A stretch of 64,000 nt of DNA, from the NCBI GenBank assembly GCA_051883455.1, contig JBJETT010000004.1:1-64000 (forward strand). Reading direction: 5' to 3'. Position numbers and translations under genes: made by a program. The DNA comes from HGM11368 sp051883455. Its GTDB lineage: Bacteria; Bacillota; Clostridia; Christensenellales; UBA3700. Below, in pieces: positions 23,752-32,626 of the stretch. The notes under the pieces were generated by a model that was given only the letters and a program-made list of their open reading frames with translations, ran no database searches and was not told the DNA's origin. Position 1 is the stretch's first letter, and each line of letters begins with the position of its first letter.

Positions 23752-24375
23752 ATGAAAAAATCTAAGCGCATAGCCTTAATGGCTTTTATGTTGGCATTGA
23801 TTATTATCTTCAATTTCGTGCCAATCAAATTCGGGCCTGTTACTTTGGCACTGATGATACTGCCCGTGCTGATAATGGCACAGATGGAAGATCTCAAGAT
23901 GACCATCGTTACGGGGCTTTTATTGGGGGTTACCAACCTAATATCTTGGTATACCATCAAAGCAGGGGAACCGCTTGCACCCGTGTTCCAAAACCCGTTG
24001 GTGTGCATTGTGCCGAGAGTGATGATAGGTATAGTAGCCTATGCGGTATATCACTTGCTCTCCAAATTACTTAGACCTAAGTACGGCGAGGTGGATGGAC
24101 AAGAGGTTTTGCTCAACAAAAAGCAACTATTTATCAGCGAAAAGGTGATAAGCGTGACGGCTACTGCGTGCGGAGTTTTGACCAACACCTTGCTGGTGGG
24201 CTTGATGGCGTTGTTGCTCTTCAAGGGACAGACCTTTGGAGGTACGGCAATAAATGCGAAATGGATAGCAGGAATGTTTATTAGCAACTTTGTAATTGAA
24301 ATCATTGCTTTTCCTATCATCGTGCCCGCAATAGTATTTGCACTCAAAAAAATAGACAGGAAGACAACGGTATGA
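23752..24375 (+). CDS. ECF transporter S-component, probably pantothenate
   Basis: A 207-residue integral membrane protein with about six hydrophobic helices, the size and pattern of energy-coupling-factor S-components (N-terminal ALMAFMLALIIIFNFVPIKFGPVTLALMILPV). It would bind a vitamin and dock on a shared EcfAAT module encoded elsewhere. Its stop overlaps the start of the type III pantothenate kinase gene by 4 bp, so pantothenate is the likeliest substrate. The start is ATG 23752 with GAGGTG upstream; the longer frame from 23716 has no ribosome-binding site. Confidence 0.82.
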   Translation: MKKSKRIALMAFMLALIIIFNFVPIKFGPVTLALMILPVLIMAQMEDLKMTIVTGLLLGVTNLISWYTIKAGEPLAPVFQNPLVCIVPRVMIGIVAYAVYHLLSKLLRPKYGEVDGQEVLLNKKQLFISEKVISVTATACGVLTNTLLVGLMALLLFKGQTFGGTAINAKWIAGMFISNFVIEIIAFPIIVPAIVFALKKIDRKTTV

Positions 24376-25163
24376 TTTTAGTAATAGATATAGGCAATAC
24401 CAATATCAAATTGGGCGTGTACGACGCCAACAAGTTGATAGCGTCTTGGAGATTGTCGGTATCCGCGCCGAGGACTTCGGACGAAATAGGCATATATATC
24501 AAAAACCTCTTCGAAGAGATAGGACTTAGCCGAGACGACTTCGAGGGCGTCGTTATGTCGTCGGTTCAGCCGTCTCTCAATTATACTTTCGAGAGAGCGT
24601 GCGAGTATTACGTGGGCAAAAAGCCTATGATAGTAGGACCCGGCACCAAGACGGGGCTCAATATCAAATACAGCAATCCTCAAGAGGTGGGTGCGGATAG
24701 AATAGTCAATTCGGTAGCGGCATACAAGTTGTACGGCGGACCGTGTATAGTCATCGACTTCGGTACGGCAACGACCTTCAACGCCATATCGGCAAGCGGA
24801 GAGTTCTTGGGCGGTTGTATCGCCCCGGGTATCAAGACTTCGCTCAATTCTTTGACCGACAGCACCGCCAAACTGCCAACCGTAGAGCTAGTCAAGCCAA
24901 ACAGCGTAATAGGTAAGACTACGATAGGCAATATGCAATCGGGCATAATATACGGCTTTATAGGATTAGTCAAAAATATCGTCGCCTCTATCAAAAAGGA
25001 GATGAAAGCCCCCGACGCCAAAGTCATTGCAACGGGCGGACTTAGCGAGTTGATAACGTCCAACGACGACGATAACACAATAGACAAAGTGGATAGAGTA
25101 CTCACCCTCAACGGACTGAAACTCATCTACAATATGAATAAGCAAAACCAAGCAAAAGAATAA
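24372..25163 (+). CDS. coaX: Type III pantothenate kinase
   Basis: Phosphorylates pantothenate, the first step of coenzyme A synthesis; type III enzymes are not feedback-inhibited by CoA. The 263 residues carry the diagnostic motifs of the ASKHA fold: DIGNTNIKLG (phosphate 1), QEVGADRIVNSVAA (GADR, phosphate/pantothenate) and CIVIDFGTATTFNAI (phosphate 2), plus GGCIAPGIKTS. It overlaps the ECF S-component gene by 4 bp and is followed after 12 bases by hom. Confidence 0.97.
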   Translation: MILVIDIGNTNIKLGVYDANKLIASWRLSVSAPRTSDEIGIYIKNLFEEIGLSRDDFEGVVMSSVQPSLNYTFERACEYYVGKKPMIVGPGTKTGLNIKYSNPQEVGADRIVNSVAAYKLYGGPCIVIDFGTATTFNAISASGEFLGGCIAPGIKTSLNSLTDSTAKLPTVELVKPNSVIGKTTIGNMQSGIIYGFIGLVKNIVASIKKEMKAPDAKVIATGGLSELITSNDDDNTIDKVDRVLTLNGLKLIYNMNKQNQAKE

Positions 25164-25175
25164 AAGGAGATATAT

Positions 25176-26447
25176 ATGAAAAAAGTCGGAGTAGCAATTT
25201 TGGGTCTCGGCGTAGTAGGCGGAGGCACTGCAAGAATTTTGATTGACCGCAGACAACAAATCAAAGAGGAATACGGTGTAGACGTAGAGATTACCGCCGT
25301 GCTTGACCTAAGAAAGGAGAGAGTCCTCGACCTTGGTCTTGACCTCAAGATTTTGGCGTCGAGTATGGACGAAATCGCCCTCAATCCTAACGTTGACATA
25401 GTAGTAGAATGTATGGGCGGATTGGAGCCAGCCAAGAGCTTTTTGCTCAAAGCTTTGGAAGCGGGCAAGAGCATAGTAACGTCCAACAAAGAGATGTTCT
25501 GCAAGAGTTGGCCTGAGCTCGAAGCAGCCGCAGCCAAGACGGGTGCAGGCTTGTACTATGAGGCAACTACCGGTGGCGGAATGCCTATCATTAGAACGAT
25601 GACTCAAGCAATGCAAGCCAACAATATTTTGGAGATTAAGGCTATCATCAACGGCACCACCAACTACATTCTTACGAGAATGTCGCAAGAAGGCGCAAGC
25701 TATCAAGAGATACTCAAGGACGCTCAAGCATTGGGATATGCCGAAGCCAACCCTGTGGCAGACGTTGAGGGTTACGACTCAAGCTACAAGCTCAGCATTT
25801 TGTCTAGCCTTGCATTCAACAAAAGACTTCCTGTTGACCTCATCTATAGAGAGGGTATCACCAAGATAACGGCAGAGGACATCGCTATCGGTAAAGAACT
25901 CGGCTACGTAGTCAAGCTTCTTGCCATTGCCAAGCAAAAAGAAGGCAAAATCGAGGCGAGAGTTCACCCTGTATTCTTGTCCAAAGACCATCCGCTTGCC
26001 AACGTCAACGACGCCTTCAACGCAGTATTCGTAGTTGGTGACGCAGTAGGCGACATTATGCTCTACGGCAGAGGCGCAGGCGCTTTGCCAACGGGCAGCG
26101 CTATCGTCAGCGACGTGGTATTCTGCGCAAGACAAGAGGTACACGCTAGATACGGAGAGATGAATACTTCTATGACGGCTAGCGATATAATCGAAGACTT
26201 CGAGAGCGACTACTATCTCCGCCTCAATGCAAGAGACGTGTCGGGCGTAATCGCGGACATTGCCGGCGTATTCAAGAAGCACAACGTATCTATCAGCCAA
26301 ATGAGACAGGATAGAAACAACGAAATTATACCTATCATTTTCGTAACGCACAAGACGAGAGAAAAGGCTATGAAGGCAGCGGTAGAAGAGATTGCCGCTC
26401 TCAAGAACGTCGTTAGCGTCGAAAATCTTATCAGAGTGGAGAAATAA
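25176..26447 (+). CDS. hom: Homoserine dehydrogenase
   Basis: Reduces aspartate semialdehyde to homoserine, the branch point toward threonine and methionine. The 423 residues comprise a Rossmann NAD(P) domain (VAILGLGVVGGGTAR at about 5-19), a catalytic domain (ATTGGGMPIIR, NGTTNYIL, EANPVADVEGYDSSYKLSILSSLAF) and a C-terminal ACT regulatory domain (about 345-423, YYLRLNARDVSGVIADIA), which implies threonine feedback control. AAAAGGAG precedes the ATG. The pathway partner thrC lies 30 kb away at 55968. Confidence 0.97.
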   Translation: MKKVGVAILGLGVVGGGTARILIDRRQQIKEEYGVDVEITAVLDLRKERVLDLGLDLKILASSMDEIALNPNVDIVVECMGGLEPAKSFLLKALEAGKSIVTSNKEMFCKSWPELEAAAAKTGAGLYYEATTGGGMPIIRTMTQAMQANNILEIKAIINGTTNYILTRMSQEGASYQEILKDAQALGYAEANPVADVEGYDSSYKLSILSSLAFNKRLPVDLIYREGITKITAEDIAIGKELGYVVKLLAIAKQKEGKIEARVHPVFLSKDHPLANVNDAFNAVFVVGDAVGDIMLYGRGAGALPTGSAIVSDVVFCARQEVHARYGEMNTSMTASDIIEDFESDYYLRLNARDVSGVIADIAGVFKKHNVSISQMRQDRNNEIIPIIFVTHKTREKAMKAAVEEIAALKNVVSVENLIRVEK

Positions 26448-26887
26448 TGTTATCTCAACAAGCAACTGCATTTTTGAGTGAACTTTGCGACCTAATCCCT
26501 GCAGGCAAATATACCATCAGGGATTGGGACGATTTGTCTTCTTTGTCGGGCGATAACGACGCCAAAGAAATGATAGAACAGCTCAAAATCAACGGTTGTG
26601 TTGATATAAAATATAAGAGTGACACCGAGATTTGCTTTGCCTTGACCGACAAGGCGACGCTCGTGTCGCAAGAGTACAAAACTATAGTGACGCAAGACGA
26701 GTCTTGTCAAGTGGTCACCAACAATGCGGGCAACGTCATAGTCGTTTCGCAGACAAAAGAGCGTGCCAAGCCTACCAAAAAAGTCGGTAGATTGACTAGT
26801 TTTATTTACGGACTTTTCGGCGGACTGCTCGGTGGCTGTATAGGTGGCGGCGTGATGTACGCGATACTCACGCTGATAGGTGGTTGA
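26447..26887 (+). CDS. Winged-helix-like protein with C-terminal membrane helix (first of a pair)
   Basis: A 146-residue protein starting on the last base of the hom stop. Residues about 1-75 look like a winged helix (FLSELCDLI...DWDDLSSLSG...MIEQLKINGCVDIKYK...FALTDKA), residues 75-110 are a polar linker, and 113-144 form a Gly-rich membrane helix (SFIYGLFGGLLGGCIGGGVMY). The protein after it has the same plan. No function is known; a membrane-tethered regulator or scaffold is only an inference. Confidence 0.75.
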   Translation: MLSQQATAFLSELCDLIPAGKYTIRDWDDLSSLSGDNDAKEMIEQLKINGCVDIKYKSDTEICFALTDKATLVSQEYKTIVTQDESCQVVTNNAGNVIVVSQTKERAKPTKKVGRLTSFIYGLFGGLLGGCIGGGVMYAILTLIGG

Positions 26888-26888
26888 T

Positions 26889-27251
26889 ATGCTTAGCAAA
26901 AAGACCAAAGCGTTGATGAAAGCCATATACAATAGAGCGATAGAGAAGGACGGCGTATGCATCGTCAGCCCTTTGGATTTGCTCCAAGACGTCTCGTTCA
27001 AAATCAGTTTTGATAGGGAAGACCTTGACCCTGCGCTCAAACTTCTTGCCACCGAAGGATATTTTGAAATTATAGAAACCGAAAAAAAGGGAATTACTTA
27101 TTATTGTATTACGCTACTCCAACCAGGCTATGATTTTAGTAGACAAATAGCCGCCGAGAAGAGAGCAATCAAATTTAAGATAATCTTGACCGTGGCGGGC
27201 GTGATAGCGTCGTTTATTCTTACGAGGATTATATCGGCGATATGGCAATAG
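26889..27251 (+). CDS. Winged-helix-like protein with C-terminal membrane helix (second of a pair)
   Basis: A 120-residue protein with a winged-helix-like N-terminus (KTKALMKAIYNRAIEKDGVCIV...DPALKLLATEGYFEIIETEKKGITYYCITL) and one C-terminal membrane helix (about 95-117). It begins one base after the upstream stop; an in-frame GTG at 26880 is an alternative start. With its partner it sits in the transcript between hom and uvrB. Unknown function. Confidence 0.72.
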   Translation: MLSKKTKALMKAIYNRAIEKDGVCIVSPLDLLQDVSFKISFDREDLDPALKLLATEGYFEIIETEKKGITYYCITLLQPGYDFSRQIAAEKRAIKFKIILTVAGVIASFILTRIISAIWQ

Positions 27252-27260
27252 CTTAGATTT

Positions 27261-29219
27261 ATGTTGCAACTTCATTCCGATTACCAACCTTGCGGAGACC
27301 AACCGCAAGCCATATCCAAGTTGGTACAAGGCGTCAACGACGGACTGCGCACCCAAGTGCTATTGGGCGTGACGGGAAGCGGAAAGACCTTTACTATGGC
27401 CAACGTCATCAAAGAGCTGGGAAGACCGGCTCTTGTCATTGCGCACAACAAAACTTTGGCGGCGCAACTTTGCAACGAATTTAGAGAGTTTTTCCCCAAT
27501 AATAGAGTAGAATACTTCGTGTCTTACTACGATTATTACCAACCTGAAGCCTATATTCCGACTACGGATACTTATATAGAAAAGGACCTCGCTATCAACG
27601 ATGAGATAGACAAGCTTCGCCACTCTGCTACGGGTGCGTTGTGCGAGAGTCGCGACGTCATCGTCGTGGCATCTGTGTCTTGCATTTACGGACTTGGCGC
27701 GCCTCTCGACTATTACAGTATGGCAATCTCGCTAAGGCCTGGTATGCAAATCGATAGGGATGAACTCATCGACAAGTTGGTGGCAATACAATACAAACGC
27801 AACGAAATCGACTTCAACAGAGCTGAGTTTAGAGTGCGTGGCGACGTTGTGGAGATATTCCCCGTAGACAGCTCCCAGCTTGCCGTGAGGATTGAGTTTT
27901 GGGGTGACGAAATAGACAAGATATCGCAGTTCGATTGCGTCACCAACAAGGCGGTATGCACTCTCAAGCACGTCAATATTTTCCCCGCTTCGCACTACGT
28001 TGTGCAGAAACAAAAAATGGAAGATGCGCTTAGACGCATCAACCTCGATATGCTAGCTCAAGTAGAGCAGTTTAAGGCAGAGAACAAACTTCTCGAAGCG
28101 CAAAGATTGCAAGAGAGGGTAAGTTACGACGTCGAGATGATAAGGGAAATGGGCTATTGTAGCGGTATCGAGAACTACTCTCGCTATTTTGACGGCAGAG
28201 TTCCCGGACAACCGCCTTACACCTTGCTAGACTTTTTCCCTAAGGACTTTATTTTGTTCGTAGACGAGAGCCATATGACTTTGCCACAGATTAGAGCAAT
28301 GTACAACGGCGACTTGGCACGCAAACGCAACCTTGTAGACTTTGGCTTTCGTTTGCCGTCGGCTTACGACAACAGACCGCTCAAGTTTGAGGAGTTTGAC
28401 GAGCGCGTAGGACAAATGATTTGCGTATCGGCAACGCCTGCGCCTTACGAATTGCAAGAGGCAGGACAAGTCGTAGAACAGTTGATAAGACCGACGGGAC
28501 TACTAGACCCCGAAGTGGAAGTCGTGGGAACTAACGGACAAATAGACGACCTTATTTCTAGGATAAATACCAACGTAGACAAAGGCGGTAGAGTGCTGGT
28601 CACCACCCTCACCAAGAAGATGGCTGAGTCGCTCACCGAGTATCTAAAAGAAAGGCGTATCAAAGTGCGATATATGCACTCGGACGTGGACACTTTGGAG
28701 AGAATAGATATCATTCAAGGCTTGCGTAAGGGCGACTTTGACGTGCTCGTCGGCATCAATCTGCTAAGAGAGGGACTAGACCTACCCGAAGTCACTTTGG
28801 TGGCAATATTGGACGCCGACAAAGAGGGATTTTTGAGGAGCGAAACTTCGCTCGTGCAGACCATAGGTCGTGCGGCGAGAAACGCCGAGGCAAAGGTGGT
28901 AATGTACGCCGATACTATCACCGACAGTATGCGCCGAGCAATCGACGAGACCAACCGAAGAAGAAATATCCAAAATAGATACAACCAAGAGCACGGTATC
29001 GTGCCTAAGACGGTAGTCAAGCCTATCGTCAATACTTTGGAGATAAGCAAAAAAGTAGAAGAAACCAAGCCTAAGCAGACCAAAAAAGACATAGTTAAAG
29101 AGATAGAAAGACTCACTGCCGCCATGAAAGTTGCGGCTGCGGGACTCGACTTTGAGATGGCGATTAGATATAGAGAGGATATTGCCGCGCTCAAGAGAGC
29201 ATTGGAAAACAAGGAGTAA
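27261..29219 (+). CDS. uvrB: UvrABC excinuclease subunit B
   Basis: The DNA-damage verification helicase of nucleotide excision repair. The 652 residues show Walker A GVTGSGKTFTMANV near residue 35, the beta-hairpin region EYFVSYYDYYQPEAYIP, helicase motif VDESHMT (DESH), motif VSATPAPYE, LVGINLLREGLDLPE and QTIGRAARNAEAKV, and a C-terminal UVR motif (about 615-650). It has no clear ribosome-binding site. uvrA starts after one base; uvrC is at 61547. Confidence 0.97.
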   Translation: MLQLHSDYQPCGDQPQAISKLVQGVNDGLRTQVLLGVTGSGKTFTMANVIKELGRPALVIAHNKTLAAQLCNEFREFFPNNRVEYFVSYYDYYQPEAYIPTTDTYIEKDLAINDEIDKLRHSATGALCESRDVIVVASVSCIYGLGAPLDYYSMAISLRPGMQIDRDELIDKLVAIQYKRNEIDFNRAEFRVRGDVVEIFPVDSSQLAVRIEFWGDEIDKISQFDCVTNKAVCTLKHVNIFPASHYVVQKQKMEDALRRINLDMLAQVEQFKAENKLLEAQRLQERVSYDVEMIREMGYCSGIENYSRYFDGRVPGQPPYTLLDFFPKDFILFVDESHMTLPQIRAMYNGDLARKRNLVDFGFRLPSAYDNRPLKFEEFDERVGQMICVSATPAPYELQEAGQVVEQLIRPTGLLDPEVEVVGTNGQIDDLISRINTNVDKGGRVLVTTLTKKMAESLTEYLKERRIKVRYMHSDVDTLERIDIIQGLRKGDFDVLVGINLLREGLDLPEVTLVAILDADKEGFLRSETSLVQTIGRAARNAEAKVVMYADTITDSMRRAIDETNRRRNIQNRYNQEHGIVPKTVVKPIVNTLEISKKVEETKPKQTKKDIVKEIERLTAAMKVAAAGLDFEMAIRYREDIAALKRALENKE

Positions 29220-29220
29220 T

Positions 29221-32034
29221 ATGAGAGAAGATATAACCATCAAGGGTGCAAGGGTACACAACCTAAAAAATATCGACGTAACTATACCGCGCAACAAGCT
29301 CGTAGTACTGACGGGGCTTAGCGGTTCGGGCAAGTCGTCGCTAGCTTTCGATACGATTTTTGCCGAGGGACAGCGTAGGTATATGGAGAGCTTGTCGTCC
29401 TATGCTAGACAGTTTTTGGGACAAATGGACAAGCCCGACGTCGACTATATCGAAGGGCTCTCTCCCGCAATATCCATCGACCAAAAGACGACTTCGCACA
29501 ATCCTCGTTCCACTGTCGGTACGGTGACGGAGATTTACGACTATATGAGATTACTCTTCGCCCGTATTGGCGTGCCTTATTGTCCAAAGTGTGGCAAGAA
29601 GATAGAGCAACAGAGCATTGACCAAATTGCCGACAAGGTGCTTGAGAGTGGCGAAGGCGCCAAAATTCGCGTGCTCGCTCCCGTGGTGAGAGGTAGAAAG
29701 GGAGAGTACCAAAAGCAACTCGAGAGCTACCGCAAGTCGGGCTATATGAGAGCGGTTATCGACGGCATCGACTACGAGCTCGAAGACGAAATCAAGATTG
29801 ACAAAAACAACAAGCATAACATCAGCATCGTCGTGGATAGACTTATCGTCAAAGAGGGCATAGTTCGCCGTCTTACCGACAGTCTGGAGCAAGCGCTCAA
29901 GCTTGCCGAAGGTCTGGTAGAGGTAGAAATCAACGGCGAAATCAAGCTTTTTTCTACCAAATACGCTTGCCCCGATTGCGATATATCTATCGAAGAATTG
30001 GAGCCGAGAATGTTCAGCTTCAACTCGCCGTTCGGTGCGTGTCCTAATTGCGCAGGGCTTGGCTTTACCTACAGCATAGACCCCGACAAACTCGTCAAGT
30101 GGGACAAGAGTTTGGCTCAAGGAGCTTTAGACGTATCGGGTTGGTATCTCGACAGTAGCAAAATTACCAACTCGATGATGACTCAACTAGCCAAAAAATA
30201 TAACTTTGATATTCACACGCCCGTTGGCAAATTGCCTAAAAAAGTAATAGACGTTTTGTTGTACGGCGACGACACGACTTATAGTGTGGAGTACAACAGT
30301 ACCACCTTCAAGGGTACTATGACTAGGACTTACGAGGGCGTTATCAACAACCTCAATAGACGATATAGAGAGACCACTTCGACGTACGTCAAGGCGGAAC
30401 TCGAGAGATATATGAGAGAGATACCTTGCGACGTTTGTCACGGCAAAAGACTAAAAAAAGAGTCGCTTGCCGTCAAGGTGGGTGATAAGAATATTTACGA
30501 GCTTTGCTGTATGTCTATCACCAACTTGTACGAGTTCATAGACCAACTTCAACTCAGCTCAAAAGACGCCGTTATCGCCAGCCAAATCATCAAAGAAATC
30601 AAGGCAAGACTCAAGTTTTTGCTCAACGTGGGGCTAGGTTATTTGACGCTTGGCAGAAGCTCGTCGACCTTGTCGGGCGGAGAGGCTCAGCGTATCAGAC
30701 TTGCCACCCAGATAGGTAGCGGACTTATGGGCGTGCTCTATATTCTTGACGAGCCTAGCATTGGCTTGCACCAACGCGACAACGGCAAGTTACTGTCCAC
30801 GCTCGAGGGACTGAGGGATATGGGCAATACACTCATAGTCGTTGAGCACGATGAAGAAACAATGCAACGTGCCGACTATATAGTGGATATTGGCCCGGGT
30901 GCGGGCGTACACGGCGGAGAAGTCGTCGTTGCAGGCACTCCGCAAGAGGTGGCCGATTGCAAGCAGTCAATTACGGGCGACTATCTTTCGGGTAGAGAGG
31001 GTATTCCCGTCCCCGAAAAGCGTAGAGAGGGCAACGGCAAATATTTGACTGTCAAGGGCGCAAGAAAAAACAACCTCAAGAATATCGACGTGTCTATTCC
31101 TCTTGGCAAATTCAACGTAGTTACGGGCGTCAGCGGAAGTGGCAAGAGCAGTCTTGTCAACGAAATATTATATCCCGCATTGGCTCATCAGCTCAACTAT
31201 GCAAGCTATACGCAAGTAGAGTGTGACGGCATAGAGGGGTACGAAAACCTCGACAAGGTTATTGCAATAGACCAAAGCCCTATCGGTAGAACGCCTCGCT
31301 CCAACCCGGCGACCTACACGGGGGTATTTACGCCGATAAGAGAACTCTTTGCCAAGACGCCGGAAGCACAAGCGAGGGGCTACAAGGCGGGAAGATTTAG
31401 CTTTAATATTAGTGGCGGTAGATGCGAAAACTGTCAAGGCGACGGCATCATCAAGATTGATATGAACTTTTTGAGCGACGTATACGTGCCTTGCGAAGTG
31501 TGCCACGGCAAGAGATATAATAGAGAAACTCTAGAAGTAAAATTCAAGGGCAAGAGTATATACGACGTGCTCGATATGACGGTGGACGAGGCGTGCGAAT
31601 TTTTCCGCAATATACCGCAGATATACAACAAAATCCGCACTTTGCAAGAGGTTGGGCTGTCTTATATCAAGCTCGGACAGCCGTCTACTCAACTGTCGGG
31701 TGGAGAAGCGCAAAGAATAAAACTTGCCACAGAACTATCCAAGAGAAGTACGGGTAAGACGGTGTATATCCTCGACGAACCAACCACGGGTTTGCACACC
31801 CACGACGTCAAAAAGCTCATCGAGATACTGCAAAGATTTGTCAATGCGGGCAATACCGTCATAGTTATCGAGCACAATCTCGACGTCATCAAGGTGGCTG
31901 ACAATATCATTGATATAGGACCCGAAGGCGGAGAGGGCGGCGGTAGAATTATCGCTCAAGGCACGCCTGAAGAGGTTGCGCAAGTCGCCGAGAGCTACAC
32001 GGGACAATACCTAGTTGACAAGCTCAAGAGATAA
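29221..32034 (+). CDS. uvrA: UvrABC excinuclease subunit A
   Basis: The damage-recognition ATPase of nucleotide excision repair, 937 residues (normal length). Two ABC modules: Walker A LTGLSGSGKSSLAFDT near 35 and VTGVSGSGKSSLVNEI near 635, and two LSGGEAQRI signatures. Zinc-binding cysteine pairs are visible in CPDCDI...CPNCAG and CENCQGDG...CEVCHGK, and the first domain has CPKCGKK. ATG 29221 follows AAGGAG; a longer in-frame frame from 29131 overlaps uvrB and is rejected. Together with uvrB it forms the distal part of the coaX-hom-uvr cluster. Confidence 0.97.
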   Translation: MREDITIKGARVHNLKNIDVTIPRNKLVVLTGLSGSGKSSLAFDTIFAEGQRRYMESLSSYARQFLGQMDKPDVDYIEGLSPAISIDQKTTSHNPRSTVGTVTEIYDYMRLLFARIGVPYCPKCGKKIEQQSIDQIADKVLESGEGAKIRVLAPVVRGRKGEYQKQLESYRKSGYMRAVIDGIDYELEDEIKIDKNNKHNISIVVDRLIVKEGIVRRLTDSLEQALKLAEGLVEVEINGEIKLFSTKYACPDCDISIEELEPRMFSFNSPFGACPNCAGLGFTYSIDPDKLVKWDKSLAQGALDVSGWYLDSSKITNSMMTQLAKKYNFDIHTPVGKLPKKVIDVLLYGDDTTYSVEYNSTTFKGTMTRTYEGVINNLNRRYRETTSTYVKAELERYMREIPCDVCHGKRLKKESLAVKVGDKNIYELCCMSITNLYEFIDQLQLSSKDAVIASQIIKEIKARLKFLLNVGLGYLTLGRSSSTLSGGEAQRIRLATQIGSGLMGVLYILDEPSIGLHQRDNGKLLSTLEGLRDMGNTLIVVEHDEETMQRADYIVDIGPGAGVHGGEVVVAGTPQEVADCKQSITGDYLSGREGIPVPEKRREGNGKYLTVKGARKNNLKNIDVSIPLGKFNVVTGVSGSGKSSLVNEILYPALAHQLNYASYTQVECDGIEGYENLDKVIAIDQSPIGRTPRSNPATYTGVFTPIRELFAKTPEAQARGYKAGRFSFNISGGRCENCQGDGIIKIDMNFLSDVYVPCEVCHGKRYNRETLEVKFKGKSIYDVLDMTVDEACEFFRNIPQIYNKIRTLQEVGLSYIKLGQPSTQLSGGEAQRIKLATELSKRSTGKTVYILDEPTTGLHTHDVKKLIEILQRFVNAGNTVIVIEHNLDVIKVADNIIDIGPEGGEGGGRIIAQGTPEEVAQVAESYTGQYLVDKLKR

Positions 32035-32199
32035 CTTAGTAGGATAATTGTAAGAAACGCGAAAGGTGTAGCGTATAGTAGAAGAACGAAGCGAGGAATT
32101 GTCAATCTTATGCAAGGCAAGATAAAAATGGCTATCATTTTGATGGTGTAATGTAAGGACAAAACGCTAAAACTCAACTAGTATCAAAGTATAACAAAA

Positions 32200-32230
32200 G
32201 GTCGATAACCCGATACGTATCGACCTTTTT
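32200..32230. terminator. Terminator containing palindromic motif copy 5
   Basis: GGTCGATA (32200-32207) pairs with TATCGACC (32218-32225), loop ACCCGATACG, followed by five Ts; A-run before it, so it works both ways between uvrA and the convergent DUF4363 gene. It contains the perfect 12-bp palindrome CGATACGTATCG at 32211-32222, the cleanest copy of the intergenic motif. The 165 bases before it (32035-32199) show nothing else. Confidence 0.75.
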
Positions 32231-32236
32231 GCTATT

Positions 32237-32626
32237 TTACAATATATTTTTCAGCTTAAATGCCAAGAGATTTTTAGAGTTTTGCGCCATATATTTTAGC
32301 ACGTTGGCACGAGTGATAGAGTCGTCGTACATCTCGGCATATTGCGAGCCTTGCAACTCGCCAATCTCACGATATATCTCTTTGATGTCTACGTTGGAGC
32401 ACAAAAATTCCAATTTATCTCTCTCTTTTCCCCACCACGTCGACAGTTTTTCAGTCAATTCCAAAGCCTCAGCGTATCTCTCGGCTTGCAGTAGTACGGC
32501 AAGTTCGTCGGCATAGTCTTCGAGCTTGTCGAAGGTTCTATCGACATACACTTGTTCTGCTATTCCCGCCGCAACGATTAGTACGAATATCACAGTCACC
32601 AATATTATCTTTTTAATTCCCGTCAT
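32237..32626 (-). CDS. DUF4363 family protein
   Basis: A 129-residue protein with an N-terminal membrane anchor or uncleaved signal (about 5-24, IILVTVIFVLIVAAGI) and an all-helical extracytoplasmic part containing WWGKERDKLEFLCSNVDIKEI, the conserved signature of DUF4363. In spore-forming clostridia this family is usually paired with a DUF421 protein, as here (14-bp overlap with the upstream gene). Function unknown; association with sporulating lineages suggests an envelope or spore role. Confidence 0.85.
   Translation of the reverse strand: MTGIKKIILVTVIFVLIVAAGIAEQVYVDRTFDKLEDYADELAVLLQAERYAEALELTEKLSTWWGKERDKLEFLCSNVDIKEIYREIGELQGSQYAEMYDDSITRANVLKYMAQNSKNLLAFKLKNIL

Noticed and set aside
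29131..29220. 30-codon N-terminal extension of uvrA
   Set aside because: It lies inside uvrB in another frame; ATG 29221 has AAGGAG and matches the family start.
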